From Flavobacterium piscis (GTDB taxonomy: Bacteria; Bacteroidota; Bacteroidia; Flavobacteriales; Flavobacteriaceae), in assembly GCF_001686925.1 (NCBI RefSeq), contig NZ_LVEN01000010.1, forward strand, positions 276,998 to 340,997: DNA of 64,000 nt, given 5' to 3'. The notes beneath the pieces were generated by a model that was given only the letters and a program-made list of their open reading frames with translations, was not told the DNA's origin and did no database searches. Shown here in pieces: positions 1 to 8,073 of this stretch. The translations under genes and the position numbers were made by a program. Each line of letters starts with the position of its first letter. Position 1 is the first letter of the stretch.

Positions 1-2
1 AT

Positions 3-1247
3 GATGATAACGAAAACGAAGCACTAAAACCAGTAGACTTTAGTGTTTCTCTCAAATATGAGGCTGCTTTCAACAGTCTAAATGTTAAAAAAGCAAGTAT
101 AACTATTGTCAATACAGAAACCGCCAATAAATATACTGTTGAGTCTGACGAAAGCGGTGTTGCCCTTTTTAAGCAAATTTTACCTGGAACATATTCTATT
201 ACAGCTACCAAAGTAATACAATCAGCCGAATTTACTGAGACTTTTGGATATACTCCAACAGAAGTTGAAATAAATTTTAATGGTTCAGCAAGCAGTATTA
301 TTGTAAATGCAACTGCTATTGCAACTAGCATCGAAATGAAAACTTCTAAAGTAGGAGATTTTGTAATTAAACAAATTTATTATGGCGGATCTGATACTAA
401 AAAAGGAGCTGTTTTTAGAGATCAGTTTATAGAAATTTATAACAATTCTAATACTGTACAATATGCAGATGGCTTATACATGGCACAGCTTACAGGATCT
501 ACTACAACAACTGTGGCGGCATATTCTTTACCAAACGGACAGTTCGACTGGAGTAAATCTGAAGGAATGACACTTGCCAATGCAAATACAGATTACGTTT
601 ATGCATTAAATATCATTAAAGTTCCAGGAAATGGCACACAATATCCGGTGCAACCAGGTAAAAGCATTGTTATCGCTCAAAATGCCATTAATCATAAAGC
701 TAATTATATTGACAATAATGGTAAAGCGGTTAGTATTGTAAGTCCTGAATTGACCGTCGATTTAAGCACCGCAGATTTCGAGTCATTTTTAGGAACTTAT
801 TCTGGTGATACTTATCAGTATGACATTCAAAATCCTGCCGTTCCAGATGTAAACATTGCTTACTGGGGAAACAGTAACAACGATATGATTTTTGATTCAT
901 TAGGAAGACATGGTTATACTATTTTCAAAATGACTGATGCAGAATTTGCAGCATTGAAAAAATATAAAAACCCTAAAGGAGACGCTTCATTGTCTCTTCA
1001 AATTCCAGTTTCAGTTCTTATTGATGGTGTTGACACAACAAGAGATTTGGGATCACTTTTAGTTCCTAAAAAATTGCCTTCTCAAATTGATGGAGGAAAC
1101 ACATATATTCCTTCAGGAGCGTATTCTTCAAAATCAGTAATAAGAAAAACCAAAACTACAATTGCTGGTAGAATTGTTCTTCAGGACACCAATAACTCTA
1201 CAAACGATTTCGTAGAAATAACAGCAAATCCTAGAGGTTTCAACTAA
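3..1247 (+). CDS. DUF4876-like surface protein, 5' end outside window
   Basis: The reading frame is open from base 3 to the stop at 1247, so the gene starts left of the window; the ATG at 336 is internal. The first ~100 visible residues look like a carboxypeptidase-regulatory/Ig-like beta-sandwich (KASITIVNTETANKYTVESD, then a G-T-Y-S-I-T-A strand). The part after ~110 (QIYYGGSDTKKG, FIEIYNNSNTVQYADGLY) resembles the Bacteroidota DUF4876 family, whose fold recalls lamin-tail domains. It lies 11 bp upstream of the barrel gene and is clearly its operon partner. Function is unknown. By family habit it is probably a cell-surface lipoprotein, but the signal peptide is outside the window. The DUF4876 assignment is from memory of the family. 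Confidence 0.7.
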   Translation, partial: DDNENEALKPVDFSVSLKYEAAFNSLNVKKASITIVNTETANKYTVESDESGVALFKQILPGTYSITATKVIQSAEFTETFGYTPTEVEINFNGSASSIIVNATAIATSIEMKTSKVGDFVIKQIYYGGSDTKKGAVFRDQFIEIYNNSNTVQYADGLYMAQLTGSTTTTVAAYSLPNGQFDWSKSEGMTLANANTDYVYALNIIKVPGNGTQYPVQPGKSIVIAQNAINHKANYIDNNGKAVSIVSPELTVDLSTADFESFLGTYSGDTYQYDIQNPAVPDVNIAYWGNSNNDMIFDSLGRHGYTIFKMTDAEFAALKKYKNPKGDASLSLQIPVSVLIDGVDTTRDLGSLLVPKKLPSQIDGGNTYIPSGAYSSKSVIRKTKTTIAGRIVLQDTNNSTNDFVEITANPRGFN

Positions 1248-1258
1248 AATTTTCTTAA

Positions 1259-2857
1259 ATGAAAATCAATACAATTAAAATAAATAACATTAAAAGTAAT
1301 GCCTGGAAAAACTGGGCATTACTTCTTGTGTTATTTTCTTTCGTTTTTCCTGTCAATGCACAAGACACTATAAAAGTGCAAAATCATATTATTGACAATC
1401 AGATTAAAAATCAAATTTTTAAATACCCAATCGTTTACACCAATCCAAATATTAAAGATTTTACCTTTACTGAAGTTTCTTATGAGCATCAGCAAAATGA
1501 ATTTGCCAGAAAACAAGTTGCAAACGAAATCAACACTTATCAATTTTTAGCGCAGGGATATTTTACAACAAAATCGAAATGGAAGTTATTTGGTGATTTA
1601 TCTATCAAAAAAATATTAGAAAAAAATCTAGGCTGGGTACTTTCTGATGATCGTGCCGAAGAGCAGGAAGTTATTACACCGCATTATTTTTATGTTCCCA
1701 GAAAAGCCGATTGGGACAATCAAGTTTATGCATTAACCGGTGGTTTTTCTAAAGACATTACAACTCATTTATCTGTGGCTGTTAAAGCCAATTATGGCGC
1801 AGAAAAATTTAGCAGAATTGCAGATCCAAGGCCTCAAATTACCAACAGAAAATTGGGAGGAGAAATACAAATTGGTTATCAGATAACAGAAAATCACAAA
1901 GCATTTGTTTTAGGCAGTTATGCCGAAAATCAAAAAGATTACACTTATTCATACAGCAATATCAATTTAAATTTTGAAGCCTATCCTGAAACTTATCTTC
2001 GCTTTAATGCGGGTTATGGAAGAGTTCTAAATTACTTTAAATCTATCGAAAAGACTTCTATTTATAATTATAAAGACATTATAGATAAAGTAGGTTTAGG
2101 ATATGCATTTTCAAATAAAAAAACAATTGTAACTGCTTTATTTTACAAGCAAAACTCAAACAATATTTTTTACCCAAGTTCTTATACTCTTAGCGAAACC
2201 GAACGATTAAAACTGAAAACCACTTCAAATCATGCAGAATTGTTTGCTTTTCATAAGTGGAGCAAAAAAGAAATTCAATCGACTTTACAATTTGATCAAA
2301 GCGATGCGCGCAATTTTGATGTGCAAAGTAATGGTTACAATTATACCAATTCATTAAATAAAGTAAACTGGACAACCTCATTTTCTAAAAAAACAGGTTC
2401 TAAAATAGATTATTTATTTGGCTTCAATATGCTTTATCAACAAAACAAATACAACGACATACTGGCAACAACTCATATTGAATTAAATTCATTAAACACC
2501 GGAGTTTATACCAGCAAAGATTTTTCATTCAAAAAAAGCAAACTAAACTCGACTTTAAGTTTCAATATGTATTTCCCGCTTCCATCATCGAAACTGGAAT
2601 ATTATGATACTTCAGGCGGCACAAACGCGCGTTTTTTTGATGAAGTCATTATCTACGATTACGTCGTAAGCACAACCAATTATTTTGCTCCGACAATACG
2701 TTTAGAATACAGTTATCCGGTAAAAAACAATAAATCAGTGGTTTTCTTTACCAACTTAAAAGAAAAAATAGCATTAAAAAAACAAAATGACTACAACGCC
2801 ATTATCAATACCAATACTACTTATTGGATTCAATGTGGTGTACAATTAAATTATTAA
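1259..2857 (+). CDS. DUF6850-like outer-membrane beta-barrel protein
   Basis: This protein of 532 residues has a signal peptide (hydrophobic ALLLVLFSFVFPVNAQ, cleavage after about residue 34). The rest is dominated by alternating aromatic and polar strands such as KLGGEIQIGYQITENHKAFV and ends in -VQLNY, an outer-membrane barrel-like terminus. It is too short for a TonB receptor and has no plug domain. It resembles the DUF6850 family that accompanies DUF4876 proteins. It starts 11 bp after the DUF4876-like gene and ends 2 bp before the peroxidase start, so the three are co-transcribed. The substrate is unknown. Alternative: a structural or porin-like barrel not connected with transport. Confidence 0.65.
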   Translation: MKINTIKINNIKSNAWKNWALLLVLFSFVFPVNAQDTIKVQNHIIDNQIKNQIFKYPIVYTNPNIKDFTFTEVSYEHQQNEFARKQVANEINTYQFLAQGYFTTKSKWKLFGDLSIKKILEKNLGWVLSDDRAEEQEVITPHYFYVPRKADWDNQVYALTGGFSKDITTHLSVAVKANYGAEKFSRIADPRPQITNRKLGGEIQIGYQITENHKAFVLGSYAENQKDYTYSYSNINLNFEAYPETYLRFNAGYGRVLNYFKSIEKTSIYNYKDIIDKVGLGYAFSNKKTIVTALFYKQNSNNIFYPSSYTLSETERLKLKTTSNHAELFAFHKWSKKEIQSTLQFDQSDARNFDVQSNGYNYTNSLNKVNWTTSFSKKTGSKIDYLFGFNMLYQQNKYNDILATTHIELNSLNTGVYTSKDFSFKKSKLNSTLSFNMYFPLPSSKLEYYDTSGGTNARFFDEVIIYDYVVSTTNYFAPTIRLEYSYPVKNNKSVVFFTNLKEKIALKKQNDYNAIINTNTTYWIQCGVQLNY

Positions 2858-2859
2858 AA

Positions 2860-3999
2860 ATGAAAACAAAGTTTATTGCCATTGGGGTAATGGTACTATC
2901 ACTTATTATCGTTTCTTATGCTAAGATTAACCCAACGCTTTCTATTTCTGAATTAAAGAGATTATACAGCAGCGGTGATTATCAAAAATGGCCAAAACCA
3001 GAAGTTGATTCGCTTGTTTACGCGCAAGGTTTTGAAGATATAGGAACTCTGGGCCAACCTGAATTTCCTGAAGACAACAAATACACCGAAGAAAAAGCAG
3101 CCTTAGGTAAAGCCCTTTTTTTTGATCCGAGGTTATCCAAATCGGGGCAAATTTCCTGTGCCAATTGCCATGATCCGGAATTAAATTGGGGCGATGCGAG
3201 AAGGGTTTCTTACGGAGAAGGAAGATTACAGGGTATTCGAAATTCTCCGAGTTTGATGAATATCGCTTATGCGAAAGTTTTCTTCTGGGACGGAAGAGCG
3301 ACAACGCTTGAAGACCAGGCAAGCTTTCCTATAAAAGATACCAAAGAGATGAACTTCCATATCGATCTGGCGACCAAAAGGCTGAATAAAATAAAAGGCT
3401 ACAAACCTTATTTTCAAAAGGCGTTTGGAAAAGAAAAACTAACTCAGACCGAGATTTTAAAAGCCATTGCTACTTTTGAAAGAACTTTGATAAGCCCGAA
3501 AAGCAGATTCGATAAATTTGTTGCAGGAGATTCTACTCAATTAAACAATAAAGAAGTTGAAGGTTTGCATTTGTTTAGAACCAAAGCACGTTGTATCAAT
3601 TGCCATAATACAGCTAATTTCTCTGATAATAAATTCCACAATATTGGTCTAACTTATTACGGAAGAGAATATGAAGATTTAGGCAGATATAACGTAACCG
3701 GAAAAGCAGAAAATGTAGGCGAATTTAAAACGCAATCATTAAGAGGAGTTTCCCAAAACGCGCCTTATATGCACAACGGTTTATTCCCGAATTTGCTTGG
3801 TGTTTTGAATATGTATAATGCAGGAATGCCTCAACCTAAAAGAAAAGAAAGTCAAGCGAACGACACATTATTCCCGACAACTTCCAGATTGATTCAAAAA
3901 CTAAAACTGAACCAATCAGAATTAAATGCTTTGGAAGCTTTTATAAGTAGTTTATCAACCGGTGCTTATAAAATGCGCCCGCCGGAATTACCGCAGTAG
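2860..3999 (+). CDS. Di-heme cytochrome c peroxidase (MauG/CcpA family)
   Basis: The protein of 379 residues carries two heme c motifs, CANCH at residues 100-104 and CINCH at 245-249. It has the family hallmarks FFDPRLS, RNSPSLMN, FWDGRATTLEDQA and a distal Met in PYMHNGLFP that can ligate the high-potential heme. The N-terminal hydrophobic stretch (FIAIGVMVLSLIIVSYA) exports or anchors it in the periplasm. Family members reduce H2O2 or, in MauG-like forms, oxidatively modify a partner protein. An in-frame ATG at 2824 overlaps the barrel gene, but the ATG at 2860 directly precedes the signal peptide and follows the upstream stop by 2 bp, so it is preferred. It is the last gene of the operon with the DUF4876-like and barrel genes. 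Confidence 0.9.
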   Translation: MKTKFIAIGVMVLSLIIVSYAKINPTLSISELKRLYSSGDYQKWPKPEVDSLVYAQGFEDIGTLGQPEFPEDNKYTEEKAALGKALFFDPRLSKSGQISCANCHDPELNWGDARRVSYGEGRLQGIRNSPSLMNIAYAKVFFWDGRATTLEDQASFPIKDTKEMNFHIDLATKRLNKIKGYKPYFQKAFGKEKLTQTEILKAIATFERTLISPKSRFDKFVAGDSTQLNNKEVEGLHLFRTKARCINCHNTANFSDNKFHNIGLTYYGREYEDLGRYNVTGKAENVGEFKTQSLRGVSQNAPYMHNGLFPNLLGVLNMYNAGMPQPKRKESQANDTLFPTTSRLIQKLKLNQSELNALEAFISSLSTGAYKMRPPELPQ

Positions 4000-4059
4000 T
4001 TTTTTTTAAGAGAAGATAGATAATAGAATAAAGAAAATAGACTTTTATACTTTGAGATA

Positions 4060-4105
4060 AAAAAAAGAGTCAAGACTAACTTTAATTTCGTCTTGACTCT
4101 TTTTG
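4060..4105. terminator. Bidirectional hairpin terminator
   Basis: The arms gagtcaagac (4067-4076) and gtcttgactc (4090-4099) are perfect complements. They are flanked by an A-run on the left and a T-run on the right, so the hairpin can end the peroxidase operon (+) and the convergent gene at 4155-4562 (-). Weaker outer pairing continues to roughly 4020 and 4145. Confidence 0.8.
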
Positions 4106-4154
4106 TTTATCTATTTTCTAAAGTCTATTCTCTTTATTCTTTATTCTATTCTCT

Positions 4155-4562
4155 TTATTTCACCATCACCCCTTCAACAAACAAAATCGGCACTTCTTCT
4201 GTATCGTTCTCGTTGATTAAGTTTGATTTGAAAATGAATTTCTTGTCGTACAGTTTATTATCGATAAAGAAAGTTACCATGAATTCGTTGTTTAAAACCA
4301 GTAAACTTTTTTCGACCATTTCGATTTTTACTACCGAAACTGCAGGAACCTCAACAAAGGCGTGACGTAAAACCGAAGTCTTTTTCATTTCGCCATCTAT
4401 CGTTCCAAATGCTTTAGAAACGACCATTACGCTGTCTAAATTAAAGTCGCTGTCGTTTACCAAATATGCGTACCACACTTTCTCCATAAAATCGTCGCTC
4501 CATTCCTGAACAGCGGCAATAAATACGTTTTCTACTTCCGGGATTGTTATATCTGCTTTCAT
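4155..4562 (-). CDS. Uncharacterised small protein next to pheS
   Basis: This 135-residue cytoplasmic protein starts MKADITIPEVENVFIAAVQE. It has no signal peptide, no membrane segment and no Cys or metal motif. It is rich in Val, Phe, Asp and Glu, with predicted alternating strands (VWYAYLVNDSDFNLDSVMVV, VSVVKIEMVEKSLLVLNNEF). It lies 115 bp downstream of pheS on the same strand and may be read from its promoter. It has no resemblance to tRNA synthetase domains. I do not recognise a function; the composition suggests a small all-beta fold conserved in flavobacteria. Confidence 0.75.
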   Translation of the reverse strand: MKADITIPEVENVFIAAVQEWSDDFMEKVWYAYLVNDSDFNLDSVMVVSKAFGTIDGEMKKTSVLRHAFVEVPAVSVVKIEMVEKSLLVLNNEFMVTFFIDNKLYDKKFIFKSNLINENDTEEVPILFVEGVMVK

Positions 4563-4677
4563 TTTTATTAAATTTTAAAACCTTTGTCAAAGTCTAAACT
4601 TCAACAAAGGTTTATTGTATTAATGAGAATTATATCTTTCAAAAATTAATCTAAAATCTACAATCTAATATCTAAAA

Positions 4678-5697
4678 TTAAATATTCGCTTTGAATTGCT
4701 CTAAGAAACGAACGTCGTTTTCGTAGAACATACGAATATCGCCAATTTGGTACAATAACATCGCGATACGCTCTACTCCCATTCCGAAAGCAAAACCGTT
4801 GAATTCGTCCGGATTGATGTCGCAATTTTTAAGAACGTTTGGATCTACCATTCCGCAACCTCCAATTTCTAACCAACCGGTTCCTTTTGTAATACGGTAA
4901 TCGGTTTCGGTTTTCAGACCCCAATAGATATCAATTTCGGCACTTGGTTCTGTAAAAGGGAAATACGACGGACGTAAACGAATCTTCGATTTTCCGAACA
5001 TCTCTTTGGTGAAATAAAGTAATGTTTGTTTCAAATCGGCAAACGATACGTCTTTGTCAATGTATAAACCTTCAACTTGGTGGAAAATACAGTGCGAACG
5101 TGACGAAATAGCTTCGTTACGAAATACACGTCCCGGAGAAATCGTACGGATTGGCGGTTTATTGTTTTCCATATAACGCACCTGAACAGATGATGTATGC
5201 GTACGCAACAACACATCAGGATTGGTCTGAATGAAAAATGTATCCTGCATATCACGCGCCGGATGATATTCCGGTAAGTTCAATGCTGTAAAGTTATGCC
5301 AGTCGTCTTCGATTTCCGGACCTTCGGAAACGTTGAAACCAATATTGGCAAAAATATCTATAATTTGATTTTTAACGATAGAAATCGGGTGACGTGAACC
5401 AATAATTACCGGTTCTGCAGCACGCGTTAAATCGCCAAACATTCCTTTTACTTCCTGTTTGCTCTCCAGTTCTTCCTGAATAAGACGAACTTTCTCTTCA
5501 GCAACAGCTTTTAAAGTATTTATTACTTGTCCGAAATCTTTTTTCTGATCGTTTGGAATATTTTTGAACTCTGAAAAAAGTTCTTTCAACAACCCTTTAC
5601 TACCCAAATATTTAATACGGAATTGCTCTAAGGATTCTTTATTTTTATCATTAAAGGCTTTAGCTTCCTCTATATGTTGTTTTATCTTGTCTATCAT
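4678..5697 (-). CDS. pheS: Phenylalanyl-tRNA synthetase alpha subunit
   Basis: The 339-residue length is normal for bacterial PheS. The N-terminal coiled coil (residues 1-90, [20 protein letters not shown]) binds tRNA. The class II catalytic core follows: motif 1 region [20 protein letters not shown], motif 2 [20 protein letters not shown], and motif 3 [16 protein letters not shown] near the C-terminus. It acts with PheT, which is not in the window, to charge tRNA-Phe. A Bacteroidetes -7 box sits just upstream on the minus strand. Confidence 0.97.
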   Translation of the reverse strand: MIDKIKQHIEEAKAFNDKNKESLEQFRIKYLGSKGLLKELFSEFKNIPNDQKKDFGQVINTLKAVAEEKVRLIQEELESKQEVKGMFGDLTRAAEPVIIGSRHPISIVKNQIIDIFANIGFNVSEGPEIEDDWHNFTALNLPEYHPARDMQDTFFIQTNPDVLLRTHTSSVQVRYMENNKPPIRTISPGRVFRNEAISSRSHCIFHQVEGLYIDKDVSFADLKQTLLYFTKEMFGKSKIRLRPSYFPFTEPSAEIDIYWGLKTETDYRITKGTGWLEIGGCGMVDPNVLKNCDINPDEFNGFAFGMGVERIAMLLYQIGDIRMFYENDVRFLEQFKANI

Positions 5698-5716
5698 CGA
5701 TCTTACTTTGAAGGTG

Positions 5717-5724
5717 CAAATTTA
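5717..5724 (-). promoter_or_regulatory. Candidate -7 box for pheS
   Basis: On the minus strand this reads TAAATTTG, matching the Bacteroidetes -7 consensus TAnnTTTG. It would start transcription about 14 nt upstream of the pheS ATG. No clear -33 TTTG was found. Confidence 0.5.
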
Positions 5725-5782
5725 AGGATTTTGTTCTAAGTATGAGTTCTAAAATTTAAAGTTTCCTTTCAAATTCATGAAT

Positions 5783-6310
5783 CTATCTTATCAAACTAAT
5801 TTTATATTCTATTTGTTTCACTTTTTCCAGCCAAAAAGTTATTCCTTCCTCGTTTTTAATAATTTCTTTTTTATGTTTTGATGCTACTTTATCCAGTTCA
5901 GCCCAGCTTTTATTCCATTCTTTATCTTTCTCGATTTTATTTGTTGGTTCTGTTCTGGAACGCCAAAAATCAATATTTTTAAGATAAGTCGTTTTTAAAT
6001 CTTCAAAATACTCAATTATCTTTTCTTTAGAATTAGGAATATAACCCGGTCCGCTGCAGCCACAGGAATGAAAAGCGATTCCAACAGAATACAAACTTTT
6101 CATATGTTCCCATTTTTTGAGATCGTCTTTTTTGGGCGATTCAAAATCAAGTCCCATACTCGCCATTAAGTCCCCGCATTCCGGACATTTTGCTTCCTGA
6201 ACTGATTTTTCCCCTCTTTGTATGTCATTCATCAATCTTCTTTTAAATGTCTTTCGACAATTAAAACAAGCATAATGCGGTTTATAAGAAACCATTGCAT
6301 ATCTACACAT
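5783..6310 (-). CDS. Zinc-ribbon-like hypothetical protein
   Basis: The protein has 175 residues. A four-Cys zinc ribbon occupies the N-terminus: CFNC at residues 15-18 and CPEC at about 42-45. A further Cys-rich motif, HSCGCSG, lies near residue 82. The C-terminal half is helical and highly charged (KIEKDKEWNKSWAELDKVAS). It has no signal peptide. The family is not recognised; such ribbons bind nucleic acid or protein or are purely structural. It sits between pheS and a small hypothetical gene and is probably its own unit. Confidence 0.7.
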   Translation of the reverse strand: MCRYAMVSYKPHYACFNCRKTFKRRLMNDIQRGEKSVQEAKCPECGDLMASMGLDFESPKKDDLKKWEHMKSLYSVGIAFHSCGCSGPGYIPNSKEKIIEYFEDLKTTYLKNIDFWRSRTEPTNKIEKDKEWNKSWAELDKVASKHKKEIIKNEEGITFWLEKVKQIEYKISLIR

Positions 6311-6319
6311 CTTTTTATC

Positions 6320-6399
6320 AGTTTTCAGTCGCAGTTTTCGGTCTCAGTTTCAGTTTGCAGTTTAATTGGTACTGAAAACTGAAACTGCGACTGAAAACT
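6320..6399. repeat. Long imperfect inverted repeat, probable terminator
   Basis: The arm at 6320-6338 (agttttcagtcgcagtttt) pairs with 6381-6399 (gaaactgcgactgaaaact) with one mismatch. The spacer contains further partial repeats of cagtttcagt type. It lies just downstream of the stop of the 118-residue gene (-), so it may end that transcript. Confidence 0.6.
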
Positions 6400-6405
6400 A
6401 AAAAA

Positions 6406-6762
6406 CTATTCAATAAGTTCTCTTTCTAAAAAATAATTCACAATGGCTTCTTTCATCAAAACCGATTGTTCTCCTGCTTTTAGTGCCGGTAATTCTTCTT
6501 TTACTTTGTAATGCGGCCATCCATCAGCATCAAAAAAATCGAATTCATAAAACCCGTAAGGCTCTAATAATCGGCAAATGGCGATGTGCATCAGGTTTAA
6601 TTTTTCATCTTTTTTGAATTCGCGGTGTACTTTTCCGAGTTCCTGAACTCCAATTAGGTAAATTATGGCATCTAAATCTAAGTCTTCTCCTTGCGAAAAC
6701 TGATTAGATAGTATATCGACGAGCTTTTCCCATCGCTCTTTTAGTTGTGTATCTCTGGACAT
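6406..6762 (-). CDS. Uncharacterised conserved small protein
   Basis: The protein has 118 residues, is acidic and cytoplasmic. It begins MSRDTQLKERWEKLVDILSN and has a central block DLDAIIYLIGVQELGKVHRE followed by YGFYEFDFFDADGWPHY. It is predicted mostly helical, with no membrane segment or catalytic motif that I can name. The even composition and preserved frame make it a convincing gene. Function unknown. Confidence 0.7.
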   Translation of the reverse strand: MSRDTQLKERWEKLVDILSNQFSQGEDLDLDAIIYLIGVQELGKVHREFKKDEKLNLMHIAICRLLEPYGFYEFDFFDADGWPHYKVKEELPALKAGEQSVLMKEAIVNYFLERELIE

Positions 6763-7143
6763 TTTTATTTGTGGATTTTAGATTTTAGATTTCAGATTGA
6801 AGAACGATTTAAAGATTATTTAAACTTAATTCCTACTATCATAGCTCTAAAATTATTAAGGCAAAGATAGGAAGTTCAAATCCAAAGACCTAAAATTAAA
6901 GATTTCTCATACATTATAATAAATGAGCCATGGATTTAGCGGGTTCAGCAGATTAACGCAGGTTTCTTTTTTTGTGTTGTAAATCCTTTATTACATATAA
7001 ACAAAACCTCAGCCTAAATCATTAAACTATTTTTAATCTGTGTTAATCCGTTGAATCCGTATAATCTGTGGGCTATCAAAACTTACTCAAAAACTTTTGC
7101 CCGCCGGAAGCAGATAATTCTTTTATATTTGCGCCTTAATTAA
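6763..7143. other. Intergenic region with degenerate repeat
   Basis: No gene was found. The middle (about 6925-7075) has a degenerate relative of the intergenic repeats seen later: a rightward gcagattaacgcagg near 6945 and a leftward run aatctgtgttaatccgttga near 7037. The right end has the CvpA-gene promoter candidate TATATTTG. Confidence 0.5.
7124..7131 (+). promoter_or_regulatory. Candidate -7 box for the CvpA-family gene
   Basis: TATATTTG matches TAnnTTTG and lies 13 bp before the ATG at 7144. A TTTTG at 7095-7099 could be the -33 element, although its spacing is slightly long. Confidence 0.5.
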
Positions 7144-7710
7144 ATGAAAACAGAAACCATGAGTTTTTTTGATATTATTGTTGCTGCTCTTTTGGCTTTT
7201 AGTTTGTATAAAGGAATCCAAAACGGTCTTTTTGTAGAAATCGCTTCGTTTATTTCGTTATTGTTGGGGATTTATATTGCTATTAAATTCTCTTCGTTTA
7301 TGAAGGAACTCATCATGAAACATGTTTCGTGGAATCCGAACACGATTCAGGTTACGGCTTTTATCCTGACCTTTATTCTGGTCGTAATTGGCGTTTATTT
7401 CTTAGCCAAAATTCTTACCGGAATTGCTGATTTTGCTTTTCTGGGATGGGCGAACAAACAGGGCGGAGGTTTCTTTAGAATCTTAAAAACGATCCTGATC
7501 ATGAGTATTTTTATTGCTCTTTTTGAGAAAATGAACTTCAATGAAACTTTTGCTAAAAAAGAAACTCTCGATAAGTATTATTTTTATAATCCGATAAAAA
7601 AAGTAGCGGCTTTTGTTTATCCTTCAATTGAGAAATGGTACGATACTTTTAAAGAACATGCTAAAAGTTCTGAAGAGAAGTCAAATAAAACTACTACTGA
7701 AAAGGAATAA
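7144..7710 (+). CDS. CvpA family membrane protein
   Basis: The protein has 188 residues with about four membrane helices: FDIIVAALLAFSLYKGIQNG, FISLLLGIYIAIKF, VTAFILTFILVVIGVYFLAK and ILKTILIMSIFIALF. The pattern FDIIVA..L.....G..NG..VEIAS....LLGI.IA is typical of the CvpA/colicin V production family, an inner-membrane family of poorly defined role. The C-terminal 40 residues are charged and cytoplasmic. A second in-frame ATG at 7162 would give the more usual family start (MSFFDIIVAA) and cannot be excluded. Confidence 0.85.
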   Translation: MKTETMSFFDIIVAALLAFSLYKGIQNGLFVEIASFISLLLGIYIAIKFSSFMKELIMKHVSWNPNTIQVTAFILTFILVVIGVYFLAKILTGIADFAFLGWANKQGGGFFRILKTILIMSIFIALFEKMNFNETFAKKETLDKYYFYNPIKKVAAFVYPSIEKWYDTFKEHAKSSEEKSNKTTTEKE

Positions 7711-8073
7711 TTGAATTGTAAGGCTGATCGAAGTCGAAGTCCTTTATATAAAACAAGCCTGCGACTTCGCTCAGGATGACATTAGTTTTCAAAAGAAATT
7801 AAGTCCCAGAGGGACGAAATATTTATAGAAAATTTATAAATGTACCAACATAAAACCCCAGCGGGGTGGAATATAATATGTCGCTCCGATGGAGCTTGAT
7901 TTACCAAACGTAACATTATTTGCTATAAATATACCGCTCCGATGGAGCTTAAAAATGTAAATCTAACAATTCCAATACCGAAAATTTGTAAAAAAGAACA
8001 AACTCCTTATAGCGAAACCCGACAGGTTTTAAAAACATGTCGGGTTTGACAAAGATTGCGTTTAGAATATCTT
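7711..8073. repeat. Intergenic repeat cluster
   Basis: No gene was found. Two identical 16-bp units cgctccgatggagctt lie at 7882-7897 and 7935-7950. The palindromic stretch accccagcggggt is near 7855, and tcccagaggga is near 7803. Around 7725-7780 are partly self-complementary runs (gaagtcgaagtc, gcgacttcgctcagg). These are short hairpin-forming intergenic repeats. Confidence 0.6.
8015..8047 (-). terminator. Terminator of the GH95 gene / PUL end
   Basis: The perfect 10-bp arms aaacccgaca (8015-8024) and tgtcgggttt (8038-8047) lie 27 bp beyond the GH95 stop. The minus-strand copy runs into further T residues only weakly. Confidence 0.65.

Noticed and set aside
4093..4365. Open reading frame of 90 codons on + strand
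   Set aside because: It runs from the terminator hairpin antisense into the gene at 4155-4562, with a low-complexity Ser/Phe/Leu sequence.
6920..7080. Possible CRISPR-like repeats
   Set aside because: The repeats here and in the PUL spacers are inverted and irregularly spaced; no direct repeats with spacers and no cas genes.
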